Assembly: GCA_003153055.1 (NCBI GenBank)
Contig: PMBV01000501.1
Coordinates: 2,523-16,680, forward strand
Source of the DNA: Myxococcales bacterium
Lineage (GTDB): Bacteria > Myxococcota > Myxococcia > Myxococcales > Myxococcaceae
Direction of reading: 5' to 3'
DNA: 14,158 nt
The translations under genes and the position numbers were made by a program. Numbering within the stretch: position 1 is the stretch's first letter; each line of letters begins with the position of its first letter. Below, one piece after another: positions 7,644 to 13,881 of the stretch. The notes beneath the pieces were generated by a model. The model made no database searches. It saw nothing but the letters and a program-made list of their open reading frames with translations, and was not told the DNA's origin.

Positions 7644-9593
7644 TCAGCCTCCGAGAGCAGCGGAAATCATTTCGTGAATCTGCAGCTGAGACGTGTTCTT
7701 CACGTCGATGGCGGCACGAACGCAGGTCGAGGCGCACGTTCCACAGCCCTCGCACAGCACTTCATTCACGACGGCCTTGTTGGCCGTGAGGTGCACCGCC
7801 TCATACGGGCAGGCGTCGACGCACATTCCACAGCCGGTGCAGTGCGAGGTGCGCACCTCGGCCACGGTCGGGCTGTGCTCCAGCTGGTCCTTCGACAACA
7901 GCTGGAGCACCTTGCCGGCGGCGGCGCTCGCTTGGGTGACCGTCTCGGGAATGTCTTTGGGCCCCTGGGCGGCACCGGCGAGGAAGATGCCGGCGGTGAC
8001 GCTCTCGACGGGCTTCAGCTTGGGGTGGGCTTCGGCGAGGAAGCCGTCTTTGTCACGGCCAATCTTGAGCGTCTTGGCGATCTCCGCGGTGCCGGCTGAG
8101 GGCTGCATGGCCAAAGCCAGGACGACCATGTCGGCATCGATTTCCACGCTCTGGTTGGTGAGCGTGTCGACGCCCATCACCCGCATCTTGCCGTTCTTCT
8201 CGTTGATTTGAGACACACGGCCGCGGAGATAGATAGTGCCGTCGTTGTCCATGCCCCGCTGAACGAACTCCTCGTAGCCTTTTCCACCCGAGCGGATGTC
8301 GATGTAGAAGACGTACGCCTGCCCGTCGTGCACGTGGTGCTTGTACAGAGACGCGTGCTTCGAGGTGTACATGCAGCAAATCTTCGAGCAGTACGCGCAG
8401 TGGTTCTCGGGGTCGCGCGAGCCGGCGCACTGAATGAAGACGACCTCCTTGGGCTCCTTGTGGTCCGACGGGCGGAGCACCCTGCCCCCGGTGGCTCCCG
8501 AGGCGGAACAGAGCCGCTCGAACTGGAGCCCGTCGAGCACGTCGGGGTGCCGCCCGGCCCCGTACTCGCCGAAGTGCTCCTGGCCGTAGAGGTCGAAACC
8601 GGTGGCCACCACGATGGCGCCGATGTCCTCGTGGAACACCTTCGGCTGGGCGTCGTAGTTGATGGCGTTGGCTTCACAGACGTCGGCGCACCGCCCACAC
8701 ACCACCGGGTTCAAGCCAAGACAGGCGCTCTCGTCGAGGGTGTAGGTCGCGGGAATGGCTTGCGCGAAGGGAATGTGAATGGCGTGGCGGCCGGTGAGGC
8801 CCTGGTCGTACTCGTTCGGGAGCCCGACGGGGCAGGCTTGAGCGCAGTCGTCACACAGCTTGCACGCCTCGGCGTCGACGTACTGGGCCTTCTGCTTGAT
8901 GGTCGCCTTGAAGTTGCCGACGAAGCCGGAGAGCTCGGTGACCTCGGCCTGGGTCAGCAGGGTGATTTTCGGGTGCTTCGACACCTCGACCATCTTGGGA
9001 GACAGAATGCACTGTGAGCAGTCGAGGGTCGGAAACGTCTCCGACAACTGGAGCATGTGGCCGCCGATGGTGGCTTGCTTCTCGACCAGAATCACGTCGA
9101 TACCTGCGTTGGCGAGGTCGAGCGAGGCCTGAATGCCGGCGATGCCGCCACCGATGACCAAGGCGCGCTTGGTGACCGGCACGCCCAGCGGCACCAAGGC
9201 CTCGTCGCGCCGCGCCCGCTGCACCGCCGAGCGGGAGATTTTGATGGCCTTGTCGGTCGCCTCGTTCTTGTCCTTGTGGACCCAGGCGCACTGCTCGCGA
9301 ATGTTGGCAATTTCGCACTGAAACGGGTTCAACCCCGCGGCCTTCGACGCGTCGCGGAACGTCTTCTCGTGGAGACTCGGCGAGCAGCACGAGATGACGA
9401 CGCTGTCGAGCTGGTGCTCCTTGATGGCCTTGGCGATCGCGCTCTGACCCGGGTCGGAGCACATGTAGAGGTGGTCGGCGGCGACGACGACGCCGTCTTC
9501 CTTCCCCAACTCGCGGGTCACCTTCTTGACGTCGACGGTGGCCGCGATGTTGGTCCCGCAGTGGCACACGAAGACGCCAGTGCGTCTCTTCAT
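7644..9593 (-). CDS. hdrA: HdrA, flavin-based electron-bifurcating subunit
   Basis: A 649-aa protein close to the ~655 aa of methanogen HdrA. It has an N-terminal domain with VCHCGTNI, C69-C70 and further Cys to about residue 102; a thioredoxin-reductase-like FAD domain with GGGIAG (148-153) and C192-x2-C195; an inserted ferredoxin domain with C244/C247/C250/C254 and C291/C299/C302/C306; and a Cys-rich CAYCSKICC segment (399-407). The C-terminal dicluster ferredoxin has C585/C588/C591/C595 and C614/C617/C620/C624. HdrA FAD splits an electron pair: one electron goes to ferredoxin, the other through HdrBC. The start ATG at 9593 overlaps the korC stop by 4 bases and has AGGAG 7 bases upstream. 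All positions are cysteine, with no selenocysteine codon. The direct donor subunit is the next gene, the MvhD/FlxD-like protein. Confidence 0.95.
   Translation of the reverse strand: MKRRTGVFVCHCGTNIAATVDVKKVTRELGKEDGVVVAADHLYMCSDPGQSAIAKAIKEHQLDSVVISCCSPSLHEKTFRDASKAAGLNPFQCEIANIREQCAWVHKDKNEATDKAIKISRSAVQRARRDEALVPLGVPVTKRALVIGGGIAGIQASLDLANAGIDVILVEKQATIGGHMLQLSETFPTLDCSQCILSPKMVEVSKHPKITLLTQAEVTELSGFVGNFKATIKQKAQYVDAEACKLCDDCAQACPVGLPNEYDQGLTGRHAIHIPFAQAIPATYTLDESACLGLNPVVCGRCADVCEANAINYDAQPKVFHEDIGAIVVATGFDLYGQEHFGEYGAGRHPDVLDGLQFERLCSASGATGGRVLRPSDHKEPKEVVFIQCAGSRDPENHCAYCSKICCMYTSKHASLYKHHVHDGQAYVFYIDIRSGGKGYEEFVQRGMDNDGTIYLRGRVSQINEKNGKMRVMGVDTLTNQSVEIDADMVVLALAMQPSAGTAEIAKTLKIGRDKDGFLAEAHPKLKPVESVTAGIFLAGAAQGPKDIPETVTQASAAAGKVLQLLSKDQLEHSPTVAEVRTSHCTGCGMCVDACPYEAVHLTANKAVVNEVLCEGCGTCASTCVRAAIDVKNTSQLQIHEMISAALGG
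7648..7652 (-). promoter_or_regulatory. Ribosome binding site deciding the GTG start of flxD
   Basis: GGAGG on the coding strand, 9 bases before GTG at 7638. It overlaps the last codons of hdrA and rules in the short MvhD-like protein. Confidence 0.65.
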
Positions 9594-10144
9594 CGGGCTT
9601 CTCCTGCTGGAGCCTTCGCGCCATAGGCGAAGCCCGCGTCGAAGGCCTTGATGTTCACCTTGAGGAACCGCTCGGGCACCAGCTCGGGGAGCGCCTTCTT
9701 CACCGCCTCCGGCGAGACGAGCTCGGTCACGGCCGCGAAGAAGCCGATGACGACGAGGTTGGCGAAGAGGCGGTTGCCCAGCTCCTCACCCATGCGAGTG
9801 GCGGGAATGGGCCGGAGCTTCACTCGCGTCGAGTCGGGCTTGGCCTTCACCAGGTCTGACTCGACGATGAGGATGCCCTGGTCGACGAGCTCGGGCTCGT
9901 ACTTGTCGTAGGCCTCCTGAGAGAGGGCCACCAGAATTTCTGGAGTGGTGACGTAGGGGAACAGCACTCGCTCTCTCGAGACGACGAGCTGCGAGCTGCA
10001 CGCCCCGCCACGCGCCTCCGGCCCGAAGCTCTGGGTCATGGTGGCGAACTTGTCATCGTAGAGCGCCATCGCCTTGCCGGTGATGAGCGCGCAGCGGACA
10101 ATGCCTTGCCCGCCGAACCCCGAGAATCGAATCTGCCAGCTCAT
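9590..10144 (-). CDS. korC: 2-oxoglutarate:ferredoxin oxidoreductase gamma subunit
   Basis: A 184-aa gamma subunit with the N-terminal GFGGQG motif (residues 9-14) and the FGPEARGG stretch (about 40-47) conserved in KorC/OorC/VorC. It starts with ATG at 10144, overlapping the korB stop by 4 bases, and its own stop overlaps the hdrA start by 4 bases. It completes the KorDABC enzyme. That the Kor operon runs straight into hdrA by stop-start coupling suggests the bifurcating complex and Kor are made together and share ferredoxin. No iron-sulfur ligands are expected or seen in this subunit. Confidence 0.92.
   Translation of the reverse strand: MSWQIRFSGFGGQGIVRCALITGKAMALYDDKFATMTQSFGPEARGGACSSQLVVSRERVLFPYVTTPEILVALSQEAYDKYEPELVDQGILIVESDLVKAKPDSTRVKLRPIPATRMGEELGNRLFANLVVIGFFAAVTELVSPEAVKKALPELVPERFLKVNIKAFDAGFAYGAKAPAGEAR
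9601..9605 (-). promoter_or_regulatory. Ribosome binding site of hdrA
   Basis: AGGAG on the coding strand, 7 bases before the ATG at 9593 and lying inside korC. It gives hdrA its own strong initiation site despite the 4-base overlap with korC. Confidence 0.6.
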
Positions 10145-11085
10145 GGTGTTTCCGCCCGCCTGGCTTGCTCCTCGCGCGCCTTCTTCTCTTCCTCGAGGCG
10201 CTCGGGCGTCGTCTTCCCATACAGCTGGTATTCGTCACCCAGCACATTGGCGTAGTGCTCGTTGACTGACTCGAAGTACGTGGGCTTCTCGCGCTGCACG
10301 AATTTGCCCACCGACATCTTTCCCTGGAACCCGATGTCGACGTTTCGCGTGTCCACCCCGTGGGCGACCTCGGCGTCTTCCTTGTAGTACTCCATCGCAT
10401 CGAGCCCGTCACCGAGGCGATTGCGCCGCTGGTACAGCGTGGTGCACGGGGCGATGACCTCGATGAACGAAAACCCCTTGTGGCCGAGGGCTTCGTGGAT
10501 TGACTTGGTCACCTGCCGGGCCTGCAGCGAGGTCCACCGCGCCACGTAGGTCGCGCCCGACGCGTCAGCCAGGAATGGCAAGCTGAACGGGTACTCGTAG
10601 TTTCCGTAAGGGGTGGTCGACGAGTTGGCGGTCTTTGGCGTGGTGGGCGTGAGCTGGCCGCCGGTCATGCCATAGGTGAAGTTGTTCACGCAGATGACGG
10701 TGAGGTCCATGTTGCGGCGGGCGGCGTGAATGAAGTGGTTCCCGCCGATGCCGAACAGATCGCCGTCGCCCGAGAAGACCACCACCTTGAGCTCGGGGTT
10801 CGCCAGCTTGAGCCCGGTGGCGAAGGGAATGGCCCGCCCGTGGGTGGTGTGGAAGGAGTCGAGTCGCACGTAGCCCGCCACCCGCCCGGTGCAGCCGATG
10901 CCCGACACGACGGCCAGCTTGTCCATGTCGATGCCGCTCTTCTTCACCGCCTCCGCGAAGGCGTTGACCACCGAGCCGATGCCACAGCCCGGGCACCAGA
11001 TGTGTGGCATTCGCTCCATGCGGAGAAACTCCGCCATGGGGTTGTCCTGGCGGAATTGATCGTCTTCTGAGGGAGGCTTCGTCAT
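10141..11085 (-). CDS. korB: 2-oxoglutarate:ferredoxin oxidoreductase beta (TPP) subunit
   Basis: A 314-aa thiamine-pyrophosphate subunit. It shows WCPGCG (C31, C34), IGCTGR (C65), HTTHGRA (about 79-85), the TPP/Mg motif GDGD (106-109) ending at NN (134-135), YGMTGGQ (138-144), and a further Cys in the APCTT segment (C214). The cysteines at 31, 34, 65 and 214 fit the ligands of the [4Fe-4S] cluster near TPP in this family. The ATG at 11085 overlaps the korA stop (ATGA) and has AGGAG 8 bases upstream; an upstream in-frame extension to 11184 lies within korA and has no support. The C-terminal ~75 residues are a charged, Glu/Arg-rich extension. It forms the catalytic core with KorA. Confidence 0.92.
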   Translation of the reverse strand: MTKPPSEDDQFRQDNPMAEFLRMERMPHIWCPGCGIGSVVNAFAEAVKKSGIDMDKLAVVSGIGCTGRVAGYVRLDSFHTTHGRAIPFATGLKLANPELKVVVFSGDGDLFGIGGNHFIHAARRNMDLTVICVNNFTYGMTGGQLTPTTPKTANSSTTPYGNYEYPFSLPFLADASGATYVARWTSLQARQVTKSIHEALGHKGFSFIEVIAPCTTLYQRRNRLGDGLDAMEYYKEDAEVAHGVDTRNVDIGFQGKMSVGKFVQREKPTYFESVNEHYANVLGDEYQLYGKTTPERLEEEKKAREEQARRAETP

Positions 11086-12248
11086 CGGCAGGACTCCTGG
11101 ATGGCGGTGAGGATCTCTTGGGGGTCGTGCACCGCGCCGCCACAGCTGTTGACGCTGACGACCTTGCACTGGGCCCGGGCGCACCGCTCGACCTCGAGGA
11201 CGATCTGCCCGTAGTTGATCTCGGGAACCACGATGGCCTTCACCTTGCTCGCGATGTCCCGGATGCGCTTCTCAGGGAACGGCCACACGGTGATGAGGCG
11301 GAGCACGCCTACTTTGAGCCCAGCCTGACGGGCAAGGTGCACCGCGCGAATCGCGATGCGCGAAGTGATGCCGTACGACACCACCACCACCTCCGCGCCC
11401 TCGAGCTCCTGCTCGTCGAGTCGAATGATGTCGTCGGCGTTGGAATCGATCTTCTCGATGAGGTGCGTCACCACCTTCTTGTTCTGCTCGGCGGTGAGGG
11501 TCGGGTAGCCCCGCTCGTCGTGGGTCAACCCGGTGACATGGAAGCGGTGCCCGTCGCCGGCCTTGGTCATCGGCGCGACGTCTTTGCCGTTGAACTTGTA
11601 GGGCCGGTAGGTACCCTTGGGCCCGTCGTAGTTCTTCCGGGGAATGACCTTGATTTGGTCGGCCGGCGGAATGACAACCTTCTCGTGCATGTGCCCGACC
11701 GTCTCGTCGGTCATGATGAAGACCGGCACCCGGTACTTCTCCGAGAGGTTGAAGCCCTCCACCGCCAGGTCAAAGCACTCCTGGGGCGAATCGGGCACCA
11801 GCGCGATGATGCGGTAGTCGCCGTGCGAGCCCCACCGAACCTGCATCATGTCTTGTTGGGCGGTGAGCGTGGGGAGGCCGGTCGACGGGCCACCGCGCTG
11901 GACGTTGGCGATGACCATCGGCGTCTCGGTCATGCACGCCATGCCAATGTTCTCCATCATGAGCGAGAAGCCTGGGCCGCTCGTCACCGTCATCACCTTT
12001 TGCCCACCCCAGGCGGCGCCCATCAGAGCCGCGATGGAGGCGATCTCATCCTCCATCTGAATGAACAGGCCGCCCACGCTCGGGCACCGCTCGGCGAAGC
12101 GCTCGGCCGTCTCGGTCGACGGCGTGATGGGGTAGCCGGCGAAGAACCGGCAACCAGCGGCCAAGGCTCCCTCGGCCAGCGCATGGTCGCCGTCCATGAA
12201 GTGGGGTCCAGCCAGCACGCCTTTAGGGTCTGCGACGTCATTCGGCAC
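11082..12248 (-). CDS. korA: 2-oxoglutarate:ferredoxin oxidoreductase alpha subunit
   Basis: A 388-aa alpha subunit of a 2-oxoacid:ferredoxin oxidoreductase. The N-terminal half has the pyrimidine-binding domain signature YPITPSTE (about residues 39-46) and a SGPGFSLM segment (about 90-97); the C-terminal part is the transketolase-C-like domain (VSYGITSR and VLRLITVWPFPE). It catalyses, with KorB, the reversible CoA-dependent interconversion of 2-oxoglutarate with succinyl-CoA and CO2 using ferredoxin. I chose the GTG at 12248 because AGGAG sits 7 bases upstream; an in-frame ATG at 12314 would add 22 Arg-rich residues and overlap korD by 77 bases. The stop overlaps the korB ATG by 4 bases. 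The Kor assignment (rather than Vor/Por) rests on the four-subunit D-A-B-C layout and TCA-cycle neighbours; substrate cannot be proven from sequence. Confidence 0.9.
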   Translation of the reverse strand: MPNDVADPKGVLAGPHFMDGDHALAEGALAAGCRFFAGYPITPSTETAERFAERCPSVGGLFIQMEDEIASIAALMGAAWGGQKVMTVTSGPGFSLMMENIGMACMTETPMVIANVQRGGPSTGLPTLTAQQDMMQVRWGSHGDYRIIALVPDSPQECFDLAVEGFNLSEKYRVPVFIMTDETVGHMHEKVVIPPADQIKVIPRKNYDGPKGTYRPYKFNGKDVAPMTKAGDGHRFHVTGLTHDERGYPTLTAEQNKKVVTHLIEKIDSNADDIIRLDEQELEGAEVVVVSYGITSRIAIRAVHLARQAGLKVGVLRLITVWPFPEKRIRDIASKVKAIVVPEINYGQIVLEVERCARAQCKVVSVNSCGGAVHDPQEILTAIQESCR

Positions 12249-12540
12249 GGTGCGTCTCCTCAGCTCTCGCGGTTGTCTCGGCGTCGCGCTCTTTCGAGCC
12301 CTCGTCCGAGTCACCTTTGACGAAGATTGCGAACTCCGGGCAAATCACCTGACAGAAGCCGCAGTCTCGGCAGTTCTCCGCCGAGGTGACGACCGGTGGG
12401 TGGTAGCCCTTCTTGTTGTACTCTGGCGACGCGGTCAGCACCTTCGTCGGGCAGTACTGAATGCAGAAGCCACAGCCCTTGCACCAATTCTTGTTGATGG
12501 TGACGACGCCCGTCGCGTTCTTGACGTTTCCGAAGCGCAT
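12238..12540 (-). CDS. korD: 2-oxoglutarate:ferredoxin oxidoreductase delta (ferredoxin) subunit
   Basis: A 100-aa dicluster ferredoxin with C20-x2-C23-x2-C26-x3-C30-P and C57-x2-C60-x2-C63-x3-C67-P. It matches the delta subunit (KorD/OorD) of four-subunit 2-oxoacid:ferredoxin oxidoreductases, which carries electrons between the TPP site on KorB and ferredoxin. The start ATG at 12540 has AGGGG 7 bases upstream. The last ~25 residues are a hydrophilic Glu/Arg/Lys/Asp-rich tail after the second cluster; its final codons overlap the korA start by 11 bases. It is followed by korA, korB and korC, the same D-A-B-C order as oorDABC of Epsilonproteobacteria. A stand-alone ferredoxin is unlikely given this context. 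Confidence 0.9.
   Translation of the reverse strand: MRFGNVKNATGVVTINKNWCKGCGFCIQYCPTKVLTASPEYNKKGYHPPVVTSAENCRDCGFCQVICPEFAIFVKGDSDEGSKERDAETTARAEETHRAE
12256..12260 (-). promoter_or_regulatory. Ribosome binding site deciding the GTG start of korA
   Basis: AGGAG on the coding strand, 7 bases before GTG at 12248, located inside the 3' end of korD. It favours the short korA start with an 11-base overlap, implying translational coupling of the delta and alpha subunits. Confidence 0.7.
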
Positions 12541-12551
12541 CGGCGGTCCCC

Positions 12552-13430
12552 TTAAAGGAGTTGCTTCTCAGCCAGCAGTGGCTTCGGAGGAATGTGGTGG
12601 AGGTCGAACCGCAACACCGACTCGTCGCACCCGAAGGCGATGGACATGAGCTGGGTGAAGTAGAAGACCGGCATGGTGAGGAACTCGGGGTGCTTCTTGA
12701 GGGTCAGCGCCTGGCGATGATCGAGATTGAAGGCGCAGAGCGGGCAACTCACGATGATGGCCTCGGCCCCGCTCGACCGCGCCGCCGAGAGGATGCTGAG
12801 CGTCTGCTCGGCCACGATGTCTGGCTTGTCGACGGTCTGGTATGCGCCGCAGCAGACCGTCTTGTGCGAGAAGTCGATGGGCGTGCCGCCGAGGAGCTCG
12901 ACCATTTGGTCCAGGGCCATGGGGTTCTCGACGTTGTCGAAGGCAATCTGCTTGGGCCGCACCAGCATGCACCCGTAGTAGCTGGCGACCTTGAGGCCCT
13001 TGAGGGGCTTTTTCACCCGCTTTTTGAGCGTCTCGAAGCCGATGGTGTTCTTCACCACCTCGAGGATGTGCACCACGTCGACGACGCCGGCGTAGTCGGT
13101 CGGCTCCTCGTTCATGAAGGCGTTGAGCCGGGCGAGATCCTCGGGGTTCTTCCTCACCCGCTCGTTGGCGCGCTTGAGGGTATTGTAACACATCGAGCAG
13201 CCAGTCATCAGCTGCGAGGCGTTGGCCTCCTTGGCGCGAATGAGGTTCCGCACCGGCGCGACCTGCCGCATCAAGTCATCGGCCGTCAGCGAATACACCG
13301 TTCCACAGCAGTTCCACCGCTCGAGCTCCTCGACCTCGGCGCCGAGCTGCTCCAACGCGAAGCGCGTGGAGTCCTCGAAGTTCCGCGCGTGGTTCTTCAG
13401 CGTGCAGCCTGGGTAGTAGCTGAGCTTCAC
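12552..13430 (-). CDS. hdrB: HdrB-like heterodisulfide reductase subunit B (two CCG domains)
   Basis: A 292-aa protein with two cysteine-rich CCG domains. The first has C9, C41-C42-G and C78-x2-C81; the second has C154, C193-C194-G and C229-x2-C232. In HdrB these bind noncubane [4Fe-4S] clusters that reduce disulfides, or in relatives pass electrons to other high-potential acceptors. Both motifs are complete, so the catalytic clusters should assemble. The start is a GTG at 13430 giving MKLSYYPGC, the typical HdrB N-terminus, with GAGG 10 bases upstream. It lies 43 bases after hdrC and 11 bases before the ferredoxin subunit korD, in one run of genes. Its partner could be HdrA (encoded ~3 kb further on), the upstream flavoprotein, or both. 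Confidence 0.9.
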   Translation of the reverse strand: MKLSYYPGCTLKNHARNFEDSTRFALEQLGAEVEELERWNCCGTVYSLTADDLMRQVAPVRNLIRAKEANASQLMTGCSMCYNTLKRANERVRKNPEDLARLNAFMNEEPTDYAGVVDVVHILEVVKNTIGFETLKKRVKKPLKGLKVASYYGCMLVRPKQIAFDNVENPMALDQMVELLGGTPIDFSHKTVCCGAYQTVDKPDIVAEQTLSILSAARSSGAEAIIVSCPLCAFNLDHRQALTLKKHPEFLTMPVFYFTQLMSIAFGCDESVLRFDLHHIPPKPLLAEKQLL

Positions 13431-13440
13431 AGGAAAGGGA

Positions 13441-13444
13441 CCTC
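13441..13444 (-). promoter_or_regulatory. Ribosome binding site supporting the GTG start of hdrB
   Basis: GAGG on the coding strand, 10 bases before the GTG at 13430. It lies in the 43-base gap between hdrC and hdrB, the longest intergenic gap in the window. No stem-loop or promoter is apparent in this gap. Confidence 0.45.
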
Positions 13445-13473
13445 GAGGGACAGCGGGTGGGGAACGACGGGTG

Positions 13474-13881
13474 CTAGGAGCTGAACTTCCGCATGCTGCC
13501 GATGAGCGCGATGGGCGGCACCTCGGCCAGCGTTTCTTTGGGTATCTGGTCGAGGTTGACGTGGTCGTGGCGGGTGCGGAGCAGCACCTGGCGCACGGCC
13601 TCGATGACCTCGGCGACCTTGACGCCCTTGGGGCAGCGAGTGTTGCAGGTCAGACACGACACGCAGGTCCAGATGCTCTTGGCCTCGAGGAGCGCCTGCT
13701 CGAGCCCCAGCCGGGCAAAGCGAATGATTTGGCTCGGCAGCACGTCCATATGACGGGCCATCGGGCAGCCCGCGGAGCAGTTGCCGCACTGGTAGCAGGC
13801 GCGCAGGTCCTGCCCGCTGATGCGCTCGACCTTCTTGATGAAGGCGCTCGAGACCGAGTCGTGAGAGAGCCGAATCGTCAT
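13474..13881 (-). CDS. hdrC: HdrC-like heterodisulfide reductase/TfrB-type [4Fe-4S] subunit
   Basis: A 135-aa soluble protein with two [4Fe-4S] motifs: C29-x2-C32-x2-C35-x3-C39 followed by Pro (CYQCGNCSAGCP) and C73-x2-C76-x2-C79-x3-C83 followed by Pro. This is the HdrC pattern: a small dicluster ferredoxin that wires an electron source to the CCG-domain subunit HdrB. It starts on ATG at 13881, inside the stop of the flavoprotein (4-base ATGA overlap), and is followed 43 bases later by hdrB. The same two modules are fused as TfrB in methanogen thiol:fumarate reductase, and HdrC and HdrB also partner HdrA in bifurcating complexes. Its place directly after a fumarate-reductase-like flavoprotein makes a flavoprotein-HdrC-HdrB enzyme plausible. 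No membrane segments are seen. Confidence 0.88.
   Translation of the reverse strand: MTIRLSHDSVSSAFIKKVERISGQDLRACYQCGNCSAGCPMARHMDVLPSQIIRFARLGLEQALLEAKSIWTCVSCLTCNTRCPKGVKVAEVIEAVRQVLLRTRHDHVNLDQIPKETLAEVPPIALIGSMRKFSS

Noticed and set aside
7639..7755. N-terminal extension of the MvhD-like protein into hdrA
   Set aside because: The extra 39 residues have no family similarity and lie in the hdrA coding region; the GTG at 7638 has GGAGG at correct spacing.
7644..9593. Selenocysteine (in-frame TGA) in HdrA
   Set aside because: The frame is open throughout and all expected ligand positions read as Cys.
12249..12314. N-terminal extension of KorA from an upstream ATG
   Set aside because: It would add 22 Arg-rich residues overlapping korD by 77 bases; the GTG at 12248 has a good AGGAG site and gives the family-typical start.
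11004..12320. 438-codon plus-strand open frame opposite korA
   Set aside because: Shadow of korA; no domain, and no sign of a start region with a matching neighbour.
13431..13473. Promoter or terminator in the hdrC-hdrB gap
   Set aside because: Only 43 bases, with no convincing hairpin, T-run or -35/-10 pair; only a ribosome site is visible.
12561..13484. 307-codon plus-strand open frame opposite hdrB
   Set aside because: Shadow of hdrB, whose Cys motifs are fully conserved on the minus strand.
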